Part shown: positions 46,083-56,242 of the stretch, piece by piece
Layout of the letters: each line of letters starts with the position of its first letter
Position numbering within the stretch: position 1 is the first letter of the stretch
From: an uncultured Polaromonas sp.
GTDB lineage: Bacteria; Pseudomonadota; Gammaproteobacteria; Burkholderiales; Burkholderiaceae_C
Assembly (NCBI GenBank): GCA_937863225.1
Contig: CALMEI010000040.1
Span: 124,001 to 188,000 of the forward strand
DNA length: 64,000 bases
Direction of reading: 5' to 3'
The notes under the pieces: model-generated
Told to the model about the DNA's origin: nothing
Database searches by the model: none
The model's input: only the letters and a program-made list of their open reading frames with translations
Program-made: the position numbers and the translations under genes

Positions 46083-47567
46083 CTACAGATTGTCCAATCT
46101 GTCTCGAGGATTCAAGAAAAATCGAATGGTAAATTTAGCGCCCGTTGGAACATGACCTGGTTTTGCGTCTTCGATGGTTAAAACCGCACCATGCTTTTTG
46201 GCAATTTCCTGAACAATCGCCAAACCCAATCCCGACCCATCCGTATTGGTTCCAAGTGCTCGATAAAACGGTTGCATCACCAATTGCTTCTCAGCATCAG
46301 GAATTCCTATACCTGAGTCTTCAACTTGCAATATACAGGTTTGGTCATCTGTAAAAACCCGTACTGTGACGATACCGGGTTCATCCAAGGTAGACGGCGT
46401 GTAATTCAACGCATTGTCTATTAAGTTTCTGATGAGTTCTTTGATGAGTGTGGGGTTGGCGCGGACTGTTTTGTTTTGCGAAAGTTGACGCGGTAGATTG
46501 GCACTTTCAAATCCCAGATCAATGTGCTTTTCAATCGCTTTAGGAAGCGCATCTTGTATCACATCTTTAACCAGATCGGACAAATTACAGACTTGTTCAG
46601 GCATCACTTGGCCATCGCCTTCGGCTCGGGCCAAAGCCAGCAGTTGATTCACCGTGTGGGTTGCACGAATGCTGGACCTTCCTATTTGTTGCAATGATTG
46701 TTTTAAATCATCTGTACTGTGACTTTGTCTCAATGCCAATTCAGCTTGCATGCGCAAGCCAGCCAGCGGCGTTTTAAGTTGATGTGCGGCATCGGTTAAG
46801 AATCTTTTTTGCGTGACCATCGCCCCTTTGAGCCTTGTCAGCAATCCATTGACTGATGCAACCAATGGCACCACTTCTAACGGCACAATGGCAACGTCTA
46901 ATGGGCTTAAGTCATCTGGTTTGCGCAAACGTATTCGGTTTTCCAGCAATTTCATTGGCCGCGTCCCACGATACAAGGCAAACCAAACCAACAAAACAGC
47001 CATCGGCAAAATAATGAATTGCGGCAACATGATGCCTTTGATGATGTCAGTGGCCAAAATGGATCTGTTTTCACGTGTTTCTGCCACTTGAATCAATACA
47101 TCTTGCGCATCAGGAACCACCGTATGAACCCATAGGTAAGCCATACGTATGGGCAAACCACGAATTTCACCATCTCTATAAACAAGCTCTGATTCTGTTG
47201 ATTTTTTAACTGCAACAGGCATTGTGGGCAATGGTAAATCTTTTTCACCATCTAATAATTCGCCACGAATTCCCAATACTTGAAAGTAAATTTGATCCAC
47301 ATCATCACGCAAGAGCTCACGCGCATCCGCTGTCAATTCAAATTTCACTGAATTTTCTTGTACAACAACCAACCGTGCTAAGGATTGGACTTTGTATTCA
47401 AGTGCGCGATCAAATGGTTTATTGGCGATATTTTGTGCCACAAACCACATAAAGACCAAGCTGGCGGGCCATAGCAACAGCAATGGCATCAGCATCCAAT
47501 CTAAAATCTCGCCGAATAATGAGCGTTGTTCGCCCCTAAAAATATTTGTTCTAAGCAATTTTTTCAA
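46083..47567 (-). CDS. Sensor histidine kinase, TctE/QseC-like
   Basis: 494 residues. Two membrane segments (about residues 28-48 and 180-200) bracket a periplasmic sensor domain of the 2CSK_N type. HAMP-like and dimerisation regions follow with the phospho-accepting His in DAAHQLKTPLAGLRMQAELA (about residues 265-284). The ATPase domain shows ELIRNLIDNALNYTP (N box), VEDSGIGIPD (G1) and GSGLGLAIVQEIAKKHG (G2). It overlaps the 3' end of the response-regulator gene by 17 bp, so the two are co-translated. The signal is unknown; TctE relatives respond to tricarboxylates. Confidence 0.92.
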   Translation of the reverse strand: MKKLLRTNIFRGEQRSLFGEILDWMLMPLLLLWPASLVFMWFVAQNIANKPFDRALEYKVQSLARLVVVQENSVKFELTADARELLRDDVDQIYFQVLGIRGELLDGEKDLPLPTMPVAVKKSTESELVYRDGEIRGLPIRMAYLWVHTVVPDAQDVLIQVAETRENRSILATDIIKGIMLPQFIILPMAVLLVWFALYRGTRPMKLLENRIRLRKPDDLSPLDVAIVPLEVVPLVASVNGLLTRLKGAMVTQKRFLTDAAHQLKTPLAGLRMQAELALRQSHSTDDLKQSLQQIGRSSIRATHTVNQLLALARAEGDGQVMPEQVCNLSDLVKDVIQDALPKAIEKHIDLGFESANLPRQLSQNKTVRANPTLIKELIRNLIDNALNYTPSTLDEPGIVTVRVFTDDQTCILQVEDSGIGIPDAEKQLVMQPFYRALGTNTDGSGLGLAIVQEIAKKHGAVLTIEDAKPGHVPTGAKFTIRFFLNPRDRLDNL

Positions 47568-48222
47568 GGCAGTAACCTAAGCCGCGCACTGTTGCAATGC
47601 GCACGGGGCCTTTTTCAATTTTTTTCCGCAGACGGTGGATATACACTTCGATGGCATTGTTGCTGACTTCTTCGCCCCATTCGCACAGGCGTTCTACCAA
47701 TTGATCTTTGCTTACCAATCGCCCTGTACGTTGTAAAAGTACCTCCAACAAACCCAACTCCCGGGCTGATAGCTCTATCATTTTGCCTTCCATCGTGGCC
47801 ACCCTGCCTGCTTGGTCATACTCCAATGGACCATGTTTGATGGTGCTGATCACACCACCCACGCCACGTCGTACCAATGCACGCACCCTGGCTTCAAGCT
47901 CTTGCAAACTGAACGGTTTGGCCATGTAGTCGTCCGCACCAAAATCCAGCCCTTTCACACGTTCTTCAATACTGTCAGCGGCAGTCAAAATCAAAACAGG
48001 CAACTTCGAACCCCTTGCCCGCAAACGCTTGAGAACATCTAAGCCATTCATTTTGGGCAAACCCAAATCCAAAATTAACACATCGAATTCCGTATTCGTC
48101 ATAAGCGCCGCATCCGCTTGCGAACCATCGGGTACATGATCAACTGCTGCGCCAGAGCTGCGCAAGGTGCGTAGCAAGCCATCCGCCAAAACCTGATCGT
48201 CTTCAGCAATAAGAATCCGCAT
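47551..48222 (-). CDS. OmpR-family response regulator, TctD/QseB-like
   Basis: About 223 residues. The receiver domain has the acidic pocket ILIAEDDQ, the phospho-acceptor Asp in LILDLGLPKMNGLD, the Thr-type switch LILTAAD and the conserved Lys in DYMAKPFSLQEL. The C-terminal winged helix includes LSARELGLLEVLLQRTGRLVSK and VYIHRLRKKIEKG. I prefer the ATG at 48222 (MRILIAEDD), preceded by GGAG, over the ATG four codons upstream. It is upstream of and overlaps the sensor kinase gene. An AEC-family transporter gene is divergent. Confidence 0.93.
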   Translation of the reverse strand: MRILIAEDDQVLADGLLRTLRSSGAAVDHVPDGSQADAALMTNTEFDVLILDLGLPKMNGLDVLKRLRARGSKLPVLILTAADSIEERVKGLDFGADDYMAKPFSLQELEARVRALVRRGVGGVISTIKHGPLEYDQAGRVATMEGKMIELSARELGLLEVLLQRTGRLVSKDQLVERLCEWGEEVSNNAIEVYIHRLRKKIEKGPVRIATVRGLGYCLEKIA

Positions 48223-48319
48223 CTTTGTCTCCATCCTCTATTTCGTCTCATTTTAGAGCCTTAAAGCGCCCTTGGACTTAGGGGTAAAACCTAGGAAGAA
48301 CTTGGCGCACAATACAAGG

Positions 48320-49282
48320 GTGCAAAACATATTCTCAGTATTTCAAATCACATTCCCATTTTTCGCCTTGGTTTTGTGCGGCTACTTGGCCACACGCAAG
48401 GGATATTTGCCACTACCAGCGATAGGCGGAATGAACAGCTTTGTTTTGTTTTTTGCCTTGCCTTGTTTGTTATTTCGATTTGGCTCAAGCACACCTATTG
48501 CACAGCTTTTAGATTGGAATGTGGTCCTTGTGTATTTGCTTTGCGCTTTGGTGATGGTAGGGTTCACGATTGCCGTAACCAAAGATCGGCACATTGGCTG
48601 GAACGACGCATCATTTGGCGCTTTGGTGGCGGCATTCCCAAATACAGGTTTTATGGGGGTTCCATTATTGGTTGCGTTGCTGGGTGCAAAGGCTGCAGGC
48701 CCTGTCATACAAACCATCATGATTGACATGGTCCTTACCAGTTCTTTATGTATTGCACTGTCCCGATTGGATGGCGCAGAAGAACACGGTTTCAGCAATG
48801 CCGTTAAAAAATCAATCAAAGGTGTATTTACCAACCCGATGCCTTGGGCAATTTTGCTGGGCGCAATATTCTCCGCTACCGACATGGCTTTACCCAAACC
48901 GGTATCGGTGACGTTGGGCCTGTTGGCAGATGCCGCTTCGCCAGTGGCCTTGTTCACAATCGGCGCGGTATTGGCACGATCAGATATGAACATTCATGAC
49001 AAAGTACCTTTACGTGACTACATGCCTGTCGCTTTTTTGAAATTATTCTTGCACCCCTTACTGGTATTGCTGATAGGAACGACTGCCAAACAATTGGGCG
49101 CTGCGCTGGATAATTACGCATTGACTGTACTTGTCTTGGCAGCTGCCCTGCCCAGTGCCAGTAATGTGTCTTTACTGGCCGAACGAATGGGTGCGAATAA
49201 TGGGCGTGTCGCTAAGATTATTCTTTTTTCAACAGCGTTGGCATTTATCAGTTTTTCTGTCGCGGTCGCGATATTCAGATAA
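48320..49282 (+). CDS. AEC (auxin efflux carrier) family transporter
   Basis: About 320 residues with ten hydrophobic segments in two five-helix halves. The start is a GTG at 48320 (VQNIFSVFQITFPFFALVLCGY), as the upstream TTG-started extension is polar and unlike the family. ALVAAFPNTGFMGVPLLVALLG and LVLAAALPSASNVSLLAERMG are the paired conserved segments of the two halves. Substrates in bacteria include malate and other organic acids; none can be assigned. It is divergent from the TctDE-like regulators, which could control it (inference). Confidence 0.87.
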   Translation: MQNIFSVFQITFPFFALVLCGYLATRKGYLPLPAIGGMNSFVLFFALPCLLFRFGSSTPIAQLLDWNVVLVYLLCALVMVGFTIAVTKDRHIGWNDASFGALVAAFPNTGFMGVPLLVALLGAKAAGPVIQTIMIDMVLTSSLCIALSRLDGAEEHGFSNAVKKSIKGVFTNPMPWAILLGAIFSATDMALPKPVSVTLGLLADAASPVALFTIGAVLARSDMNIHDKVPLRDYMPVAFLKLFLHPLLVLLIGTTAKQLGAALDNYALTVLVLAAALPSASNVSLLAERMGANNGRVAKIILFSTALAFISFSVAVAIFR

Positions 49283-49301
49283 AAGAATCATTCATTGCCC
49301 A

Positions 49302-49332
49302 TAAAAAAAGGACGCCTGAGCGTCCTTTTTTG
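49302..49332. terminator. Bidirectional terminator, AEC transporter / HiPIP
   Basis: GGACGC (49310-49315), loop CTGA and GCGTCC (49320-49325), with an A-run before and a T-run after. It lies between the convergent ends of the two genes. Confidence 0.92.
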
Positions 49333-49355
49333 TGGGTAACTGGGTTACGTTGCTA

Positions 49356-49661
49356 TTACGCTTTTTTAGCGTAAGCGCTGCACCAGCCGCCACCAGCCAC
49401 TTGTTTGCCAGGGAACAATGAGCAGCCGCCTGATTTGTCAGCCGCTTTACCTTGGAACAATGCGCAGTTTGTACACTGTTGTGTTGCTGCATGTTTAGGG
49501 AATTTTTTAGCATCCACTTTTTTAGTGTCGGCTTTGTAGCCCAATGCAACAGCTTGTGCATCGGTTTCAGCCAACATGGCTGCTTGTGCCATGGCTTGGT
49601 TCGCTGCCAAAGCAGTGCCCATGAAAGAAATAGTAGCAATGAATTCACGACGGTTTGTCAT
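49356..49661 (-). CDS. High-potential iron-sulfur protein (HiPIP)
   Basis: About 101 residues. A Tat-type signal peptide (TNRREFIATISFMG, then a hydrophobic stretch to AMAQA) directs a folded 4Fe-4S protein to the periplasm. The four cluster cysteines are visible: C-x2-C in CTNCALFQG, then GGCSLFPGK and GGWCSAY. HiPIPs carry electrons at high potential between respiratory complexes. I chose the ATG at 49661 (MTNRREF), with GGAG eight bases upstream. A longer overlapping frame on the same strand is a shadow. Confidence 0.93.
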   Translation of the reverse strand: MTNRREFIATISFMGTALAANQAMAQAAMLAETDAQAVALGYKADTKKVDAKKFPKHAATQQCTNCALFQGKAADKSGGCSLFPGKQVAGGGWCSAYAKKA

Positions 49662-49784
49662 TAAAAACTCCAAATATGAAAAGTTGAATGAAATAGGGAG
49701 AACAATCTATCCACGGCGGATTATATAAGCTAAGCTTGGGCGCTTAAAAAGCGAGTATATTGCTCAAGTATTGGAGTAGAACTG

Positions 49785-51230
49785 ATGACAAAGCAACCAG
49801 CAAGCGCATCTGCACAAGATATTCAACAGGTATTTGAAAGCCAGCTGGCAACAGCCTTGAATTGGCGTACATCAAACGCAAATGAACGCATTGCACGCAT
49901 TAAAAAACTCAGAGATGTGTTGCTCGCTCACCGTCAAGCCTTGTATGCTGCCTTTTGGCAAGACATGCACAAATCACCGTCGGAGGTGGAGGCCACAGAA
50001 CTTTTGCACATCGTGGATGAAATACGACATGCCATTGGCAGTCTCAAAAGCTGGATGAAAACCCGTTCCGTATGGCCCACCATGACCACCATCGGCACAC
50101 GCGGTTCAGTACAAATGCAAAGCAAAGGGCGCGTATTGATCATCGCGCCGTGGAATTACCCTTTAAGCCTGTGCATGGGACCTCTGGTTTCAGCCTTGGC
50201 TGCTGGCAATACCGTGATTCTCAAACCTTCCGAGATGACCCCTGCTGTTTCAGGTGTAATGGGCAAAATCATTCAAGAGGTGTTCGCCACCCATGAAGTG
50301 GCCTTGTTTGAAGGTGCATTAGAAACGTCGCAGACTTTGTTGGCCTTGCCTTTTGATCACATCTTCTTCACCGGTTCGCCTGCTGTGGGCAAAGTGGTGA
50401 TGACGGCTGCGGCCAAACATTTGTCCAGTGTCACTTTGGAGTTGGGGGGCAAATCACCGACCATCATTGACGCATCGGCTGATATTGCCATGTCTGCGCA
50501 AAGCGTGATGTGGGGCAAGTTCATCAACAACGGGCAAACGTGTATCGCACCCGATTATGTGTATGTGCATGAATCGGTCAAAACAGAATTCTTGCAAGCT
50601 TGTAAAACAGCTATCAGCCAGTTCTATGGCGACTCCTCTGAAAAACTCAAAAACAACCCCGATTTGACGCGCATTGTCAATTCGCGCCACGCAGAACGCG
50701 TCAATGCTTTGCTGACAGACGCCACACAACGTGGTGCAACAATCATCGTGGGTGGCGATTCAGACATCGGCACAAACTATATTGCACCGACGTTGATAGC
50801 CGACATCCCGGCAGACGCCAAAATCATGCAAGAAGAAATTTTTGGGCCTCTATTGCCCATCATCAGCTACACCGACATCAAGCAAGTGATTGCATCCATC
50901 AATGCCGAGCCCAAACCGTTGGCCTTGTACATTTACAGCCGTGATAACCGTGTTGTAGACCAAGTTCTGGGGCAAACCAGCTCTGGTGGCGCTTGTGTGA
51001 ACCATTGTTTGCTGCATTTCGCACATGGCAATTTGCCTTTTGGCGGTGTCAACAATTCAGGTATCGGCAGCGCACACGGTCTTTATGGATTCAAAGCCTT
51101 TTCGCACGAGCGGGCCGTCTTGAAAGGCACTTGGCTAAGGACCATCAAAATGTTCTTCCCACCGTACACTGCCAGTCGCCAAAAAATGATTCGCCAAACG
51201 GTGGACATGTTGCGACTGCCCAAGTTGTAA
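49785..51230 (+). CDS. Aldehyde dehydrogenase, class 3-like
   Basis: 481 residues. An NAD(P)-dependent enzyme oxidising an aldehyde to its acid. The cofactor region is IIAPWNYPLSLCMGPLVSAL and GNTVILKPSE, the catalytic Glu is in TLELGGKSPTIID, and the catalytic Cys is in NNGQTCIAPDYV. The lack of a long N-terminal oligomerisation arm and a C-terminal MFFPPY-like segment place it with class 3 / fatty or coniferyl aldehyde dehydrogenases. The gene is monocistronic. The stop codon lies in the first unit of a 16-bp tandem duplication. Confidence 0.92.
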   Translation: MTKQPASASAQDIQQVFESQLATALNWRTSNANERIARIKKLRDVLLAHRQALYAAFWQDMHKSPSEVEATELLHIVDEIRHAIGSLKSWMKTRSVWPTMTTIGTRGSVQMQSKGRVLIIAPWNYPLSLCMGPLVSALAAGNTVILKPSEMTPAVSGVMGKIIQEVFATHEVALFEGALETSQTLLALPFDHIFFTGSPAVGKVVMTAAAKHLSSVTLELGGKSPTIIDASADIAMSAQSVMWGKFINNGQTCIAPDYVYVHESVKTEFLQACKTAISQFYGDSSEKLKNNPDLTRIVNSRHAERVNALLTDATQRGATIIVGGDSDIGTNYIAPTLIADIPADAKIMQEEIFGPLLPIISYTDIKQVIASINAEPKPLALYIYSRDNRVVDQVLGQTSSGGACVNHCLLHFAHGNLPFGGVNNSGIGSAHGLYGFKAFSHERAVLKGTWLRTIKMFFPPYTASRQKMIRQTVDMLRLPKL

Positions 51231-51254
51231 CGACACTCAGCTGTAACGACACTC
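51226..51254. repeat. 16-bp-period tandem duplication at the aldehyde dehydrogenase 3' end
   Basis: TGTAACGACACTC occurs at 51226-51238 and again at 51242-51254, separated by AGC. The first copy includes the stop codon. Confidence 0.75.
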
Positions 51255-51331
51255 GATGGTGCGATGGCCAGCGTCGCGGCGCATTCCCGTAAAATAGACG
51301 CTTTGCCAATCCACTCTTTTCAAAGCGTTCC

Positions 51332-54250
51332 ATGACCGACATTCTGCAACCCAGCCTGCAATCCCTTTCCAAATCGTTTGAACCTGCGGACATAGAAGCC
51401 AAATGGGGACCAGAATGGGAGGCGCGTCATTATGGCAACGCGGGCTATCGTGGCAGCCAACAAGCGAATACAGATGCGCCTGCTTTTTCCATCCAACTGC
51501 CGCCACCCAATGTAACCGGTACACTGCACATGGGTCATGCGTTCAACCAAACCATCATGGATTCAATGACGCGTTACCACCGCATGCGTGGCTATAACAC
51601 CGCGTGGATTCCCGGTACCGACCATGCCGGCATTGCCACCCAAGTGGTGGTGGAGCGCCAACTGCAAGCCAAAGGCATCAGCCGCCATAACATGGGCGCC
51701 ACACCACCCGAAGCGCGTAAAAACTTTGTCGCCAAGGTGTGGGAATGGAAAGAACAAAGCGGCAACACCATCACCAGCCAAATGCGCCGCATGGGTGCCA
51801 GTGTGGACTGGAGCCGTGAATATTTCACGATGGACCCCAAGCTGTCCAAAACCGTGACCGAAACTTTTGTGCGCTTGTACGAGCAAGGCTTGATATACCG
51901 TGGCAAACGGCTGGTGAATTGGGATCCGGTGTTGAAGTCAGCCGTGAGCGATTTGGAAGTTGAAAACGAAGAACGCAACAGCTTCATGTGGCACATTGAA
52001 TACCCCTTCAGTGACGGTCCGCAAACACTCGGTGGCAGTGAGGCAGGCCAAAGCGTCACTGGCTTACACATTGCCACCACCCGCCCAGAAACCATGTTGG
52101 CAGATGGTGCCTTGTGTGTGCACCCTGACGATGAACGTTACAAACATTTGGTCGGCAAGCTGGTTGATTTGCCCTTGTGCAATCGCAAAATCCCTGTCAT
52201 CGCAGATGATTTTGTAGACCGTGAATTTGGCAGTGGTTGCGTCAAAATCACCGGTGCACATGACTTCAATGACTATGCATGCAGCCAGCGCCACAACTTG
52301 CCGCTCATTACCATCTTCACCTTGGATGCCAAGATCAACGAAAACGGTCCTTCCGCTTACCAAGGCATGGACCGTTACGATTGCCGCAAAGCCGTGCTGA
52401 AAGATTTGGAGACACAAGGCTTTTTACAAAAGGCTGTGCCGCATAAAAACATGGTGCCCGTCTGCACCCGCACCGGTCAGGTGGTAGAACCCATGTTGAC
52501 CGACCAGTGGTTCGTATCAATGACTAAACCATCTGTAGGCGGCGTATCCATTGCCAAAGGTGCTATCGATGTTGTAGCAAATGGTGAGGTCAAATTTTAC
52601 CCAGAGCAATGGGTAAACACCTACAACCAATGGATGAACAACATCCAAGACTGGTGCATTTCACGCCAATTGTGGTGGGGGCATCAAATCCCGGCTTGGT
52701 ATGACGAAGATGGCAAAGTCTATGTGGCACGCAACGAGGCCGAGGCGCAAGCACAAGCACCAGGTAAAAGTTTGAAACGCGATGAAGATGTGTTGGACAC
52801 TTGGTACTCGTCCGCGTTGGTGCCTTTTTCAACCATGGGTTGGCCTGAACAAACGCAGGACATGGATTTGTACCTGCCATCGAGCGTGCTGGTCACTGGC
52901 TACGACATCATCTTCTTTTGGGTCGCACGCATGATCATGATGACCAAGCACTTCACGGGTCAAGTGCCCTTCAAACACGTCTACATCCACGGCTTGGTAC
53001 GCGACGCGCAGGGCAAGAAGATGAGCAAGTCCGAGGGCAATGTGCTGGACCCGGTGGACTTGATTGATGGCATCACGCTTGCGCCATTGTTGGAAAAACG
53101 CACCACAGGTTTGCGAAAACCCGAAACCGCACCGACCGTGCGTAAAAACACCGAAAAAGAATTTCCCGACGGCATACCGGCTTTCGGTGCGGATGCGCTG
53201 CGTTTCACCTTTGCGTCCCTCGCTTCACTGGGTCGCAACATCAGTTTTGACAGCAAGCGCTGCGAAGGTTATCGCAACTTTTGCAACAAACTGTGGAACG
53301 CCACCCGCTTTACTTTGATGAACTGCGAAGGACACGACTGTGGCTTGTTTGAACGCTTACCCGCGGGCAGTGTGAATGAGCAGGACAAAAGCTACCTGAA
53401 CTTCAGCCAAGCCGACCGCTGGATTGTGTCCGCCTTGCAGCGCGTTGAGTTGGACGTGGCGCAAGGATTTGCGGACTACCGACTCGACAACGTTGCCAAC
53501 CGCGTTTACCAATTTGTCTGGGATGAATTTTGTGATTGGTACTTGGAAATTGCCAAAGTGCAAATCCAAAATGGCGATGAAAGCCAACAACGCGCCACCC
53601 GCCGCACATTGATTCGCACATTGGAAACCATTTTGCGTTTGGCGCACCCCGTGATTCCGTTCATCACCGAAGAACTGTGGCAAAAAGTCGCGCCCGTTGC
53701 GGGGCGGGAAGGCGTCAGCGTCAGCATCGCCGCCTACCCCGAAAGTCAACCCGAGCGCATTGACCCGCAAGCAGAAGCCCATGTCGCCAAACTCAAAACG
53801 CTGGTCGACAGTTGCCGCACCTTGCGCTCTGAGATGAACGTACCGGCTTCTACCAAATTGCCTTTGTTTGCCTTACCTGCCAATGCCGCAGAAGCAGCAT
53901 TCATGCAACAAGCTGCGCCAGTTTTGAAGTCACTCGCCAAACTCAGTGAAGTCAAAGTGTTTGACGATGAAACCAGCTGGCAAACGGCTGCACAGGCTGC
54001 ACCAGTATCCGTTGTTGGCGAAACGCGTGTGTGCCTGCACATGGAGGTGGACGTCGCAGCAGAGAAGCAACGCATAGGCAAAGAAATTACGCGACTCGAA
54101 GGCGACATTGCCCGCATCAATGTCAAGCTCAGCAACGAGGCATTTGTAGCCAAAGCGCCTGCCGCTGTGATTGAACTGGAACGCAGTCGCATCGCGCAAA
54201 ACACCGCCACCTTGACCAAGCTGCAAGCGCAGTTGCAGCGATTGGGCTAA
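51332..54250 (+). CDS. valS: Valyl-tRNA synthetase
   Basis: 972 residues. A class I synthetase: the HIGH-type motif is [17 protein letters not shown] (about residues 56-72), [18 protein letters not shown] lies in the catalytic core, and the KMSKS loop is [14 protein letters not shown] (about 565-578). The C-terminal coiled coil is [20 protein letters not shown]. Bases 52533-52585, encoding a normal-looking [19 protein letters not shown], closely match the dispersed repeat in reverse. galU follows 7 bp later. Confidence 0.98.
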   Translation: MTDILQPSLQSLSKSFEPADIEAKWGPEWEARHYGNAGYRGSQQANTDAPAFSIQLPPPNVTGTLHMGHAFNQTIMDSMTRYHRMRGYNTAWIPGTDHAGIATQVVVERQLQAKGISRHNMGATPPEARKNFVAKVWEWKEQSGNTITSQMRRMGASVDWSREYFTMDPKLSKTVTETFVRLYEQGLIYRGKRLVNWDPVLKSAVSDLEVENEERNSFMWHIEYPFSDGPQTLGGSEAGQSVTGLHIATTRPETMLADGALCVHPDDERYKHLVGKLVDLPLCNRKIPVIADDFVDREFGSGCVKITGAHDFNDYACSQRHNLPLITIFTLDAKINENGPSAYQGMDRYDCRKAVLKDLETQGFLQKAVPHKNMVPVCTRTGQVVEPMLTDQWFVSMTKPSVGGVSIAKGAIDVVANGEVKFYPEQWVNTYNQWMNNIQDWCISRQLWWGHQIPAWYDEDGKVYVARNEAEAQAQAPGKSLKRDEDVLDTWYSSALVPFSTMGWPEQTQDMDLYLPSSVLVTGYDIIFFWVARMIMMTKHFTGQVPFKHVYIHGLVRDAQGKKMSKSEGNVLDPVDLIDGITLAPLLEKRTTGLRKPETAPTVRKNTEKEFPDGIPAFGADALRFTFASLASLGRNISFDSKRCEGYRNFCNKLWNATRFTLMNCEGHDCGLFERLPAGSVNEQDKSYLNFSQADRWIVSALQRVELDVAQGFADYRLDNVANRVYQFVWDEFCDWYLEIAKVQIQNGDESQQRATRRTLIRTLETILRLAHPVIPFITEELWQKVAPVAGREGVSVSIAAYPESQPERIDPQAEAHVAKLKTLVDSCRTLRSEMNVPASTKLPLFALPANAAEAAFMQQAAPVLKSLAKLSEVKVFDDETSWQTAAQAAPVSVVGETRVCLHMEVDVAAEKQRIGKEITRLEGDIARINVKLSNEAFVAKAPAAVIELERSRIAQNTATLTKLQAQLQRLG
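52533..52585 (-). repeat. Intragenic match to the dispersed repeat (in valS)
   Basis: On the plus strand CTGTAGGCGGCGTATCCATT, then GCCAAAGGTGCTATCGATG and TTGTAGCAAATGG parallel copy 4 (GGCGTATTTATTGCC, TAGTGCTATTAAATTAATAGC, ATATGG). The protein here appears collinear with ValS homologues. Confidence 0.5.
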
Positions 54251-54257
54251 AGCAATC

Positions 54258-55157
54258 ATGAGCAAACAGACCAACCTCATCACCACGGCGGTTTTCCCTG
54301 TGGCAGGCTTAGGCACGCGCTTTTTACCGGCCACCAAAGCGCAACCCAAAGAGATGTTGCCGGTGGTCGACAAGCCGCTGATTCAGTACGCGGTCGAAGA
54401 AGCCTATGCGGCAGGCATTCGCCACATGGTGTTTGTGACGGGGCGCAACAAGCGCGCCATTGAAGACCATTTTGACACCGCCTATGAACTGGAAGCCGAA
54501 TTGGCTGCCAGTGGCAAGCACGAATTGATGCAATTGATACACAGCATCAAACCCTTTGACATGGATTGCTCGTATGTGCGCCAATCGCGTTCTTTGGGGC
54601 TTGGGCATGCGGTCTTGTGTGCCGAACAATTGGTGGGCCATGCGCCATTTGCTGTGCTCTTGGCCGATGATTTGATGGTCAACCACAGCAGCGAACCAAA
54701 TTCGCTGGGCATCACCGCGCAAATGGTGCAATTGTTTAAAGAGATACAGTCATCACTGTTGGCGGTGCAAGAAGTGCCGTTAGACCGTGTCAGCAGCTAC
54801 GGCATCGTGGCCAGCCACGCGGCAAAAGACAGACTGCGCAGCATCGACAGCATTGTCGAAAAGCCCAACCCTGCACAAACCCCATCCACACTCGCCGTGG
54901 CGGGTCGCTACATTTTGACCCCCGCCATCTTTGCGCATTTACGCGCCCAGTCTGCCGGTGCCAATGGCGAAATTCAACTCACTGACGCCATCGCCAAACT
55001 GATCAAAGCCGAACCCGTTTACGCCTACGAATACATCGGCAAACGTTACGACTGTGGCAGCAAAGAAGGCTTTTTAGAAGCCACAGTAGAGCTGGCTTTA
55101 CAGCACCCTGAAGTGGGGCACAGTTTCAGACAGTTTTTGCAGCAACTGCAATATTAA
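54258..55157 (+). CDS. galU: UTP-glucose-1-phosphate uridylyltransferase
   Basis: 299 residues. Makes UDP-glucose for cell-surface polysaccharides. The nucleotidyl-transferase signature is [20 protein letters not shown] (about residues 14-33), followed by [16 protein letters not shown] and VLLADDLM, where the Asp binds Mg2+; [10 protein letters not shown] and [12 protein letters not shown] complete the family pattern. It follows valS by 7 bp. A convergent GT90 glycosyltransferase gene lies next, a fitting partner for surface glycan synthesis. Confidence 0.96.
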   Translation: MSKQTNLITTAVFPVAGLGTRFLPATKAQPKEMLPVVDKPLIQYAVEEAYAAGIRHMVFVTGRNKRAIEDHFDTAYELEAELAASGKHELMQLIHSIKPFDMDCSYVRQSRSLGLGHAVLCAEQLVGHAPFAVLLADDLMVNHSSEPNSLGITAQMVQLFKEIQSSLLAVQEVPLDRVSSYGIVASHAAKDRLRSIDSIVEKPNPAQTPSTLAVAGRYILTPAIFAHLRAQSAGANGEIQLTDAIAKLIKAEPVYAYEYIGKRYDCGSKEGFLEATVELALQHPEVGHSFRQFLQQLQY

Positions 55158-55178
55158 ACCTGTCATAGCTGCAATAAT

Positions 55179-55248
55179 GCTATATTTTTAATAGCACTGT
55201 AGGCAATAAATACGACGGCTACAGGCCAATTTTTCATATATTTTTGCC
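55179..55248 (+). repeat. Dispersed repeat, copy 5 (galU/GT90 junction)
   Basis: GCTATATTTTTAATAGCAC, then TGTAGGCAATAAATACG, then ACGGCTACAGGCCAAT and TTTTCATATATTTTTGCC. This is the most complete copy in the window. Its right end overlaps the 3' end of the GT90 gene and provides that gene's stop codon. Confidence 0.92.
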
Positions 55249-56199
55249 CGTAGCACGGCTGTTAGCAAAATACTGTTCAAGCACCATCATCGAGCAAACA
55301 TCTTCCACGGCTGGATTAAAAAATTGCTGGCAATGGGCGTGTGCGTTTTGAATGATGGTTTGGCATTCATCGGGGTGTGCCAAGTAGTACTGTAGTTGCG
55401 CCTCCAAATCAGAATAATCCGATTTGATTTCAATGAAGTGCTTGCCGCCCACCAAGGTGCCTTCCATGAACCACGTCTCATAAGTGGGTTTGGGGGTGAC
55501 GGCAATGGAGTTGGACGACATGATCCATTTCAAATTGGTAGCGACATCGTTGCCTTGCAAGCTCAAAACAAACTTGTATTCCAAATGTTCGCTGACACTG
55601 ATTTTGGGTTTGTACCAAAGCTCTGGCCTGCCTTCGGCTTTGTTCACTTGCCCCAAATCGCACAATGGATGGTTGAAGTATTTTTCAAAAAATTCAATGC
55701 GGTGCTTTTGGTACACGCCGGCTCTGCCAATGAGCATGTTTTTCTTTTGCAAAAAAGGTTTGTCATTGGTGACAAACCGAAAGTGTCTGACTTTGTCTAA
55801 ATTCATCACGACGCTGTTGGCGTTATCAGCACCATCACTGATGGGTCGGCTTTTGACAATACTGGGCACCTTTGGCACAGTGATGACGTCGCCAAACACC
55901 CATGTCAAAGGGTACTGCGGGTCAAAGTACTGGGCGTATTCGTAGGTATCAAAAAAATACGATTTGGGTGTGACGGGGTGCAACAAATCACGCACCTGGG
56001 TCGCATCGTGTGGCAAAGAAAATGCGTGGTGCACTTTGTTGTAATAGGCCACTCGGGTCTGGATTTTTTCTAAATCGGTTGGACTGAGTTTGCTTTTTAA
56101 GGCTGCAAAATACGATGGCTTGCTGCCCTTGGCAAATAAAATTCGGGCGTAACTTTTCAAGTAATAAAAGAACTTGATTTTCTTTTGCACGTGCGCCAT
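55234..56199 (-). CDS. Glycosyl transferase family 90 (LpsA/CAP10-like)
   Basis: About 321 residues. GT90 members add sugars to lipopolysaccharide core or other glycans. Recognisable parts are WVFGDVITVPKVPSIVKSRP, NMLIGRAGVYQKHRIEFFE, YKFVLSLQGNDVATNLKWIM and ETWFMEGTLVGGKHFIEIK, a set seen in LpsA-type proteins. There is no signal peptide, so it is cytoplasmic or peripheral. The ATG at 56199 (MAHVQKK) or the one two codons upstream can start it. The gene is bracketed by two same-orientation copies of the dispersed repeat; the last codons (KNI) and the stop lie within the left copy. Confidence 0.85.
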   Translation of the reverse strand: MAHVQKKIKFFYYLKSYARILFAKGSKPSYFAALKSKLSPTDLEKIQTRVAYYNKVHHAFSLPHDATQVRDLLHPVTPKSYFFDTYEYAQYFDPQYPLTWVFGDVITVPKVPSIVKSRPISDGADNANSVVMNLDKVRHFRFVTNDKPFLQKKNMLIGRAGVYQKHRIEFFEKYFNHPLCDLGQVNKAEGRPELWYKPKISVSEHLEYKFVLSLQGNDVATNLKWIMSSNSIAVTPKPTYETWFMEGTLVGGKHFIEIKSDYSDLEAQLQYYLAHPDECQTIIQNAHAHCQQFFNPAVEDVCSMMVLEQYFANSRATGKNI

Positions 56200-56242
56200 G
56201 TTCAATTCCTAAGACTCATATCCAGTATCATAAAGTTATATA

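Noticed and set aside
49292-49648. 118-residue minus-strand frame overlapping the HiPIP gene
   Set aside because: It is in another frame of the same strand; the HiPIP frame has a Tat signal and all four cluster cysteines, and this one has neither.
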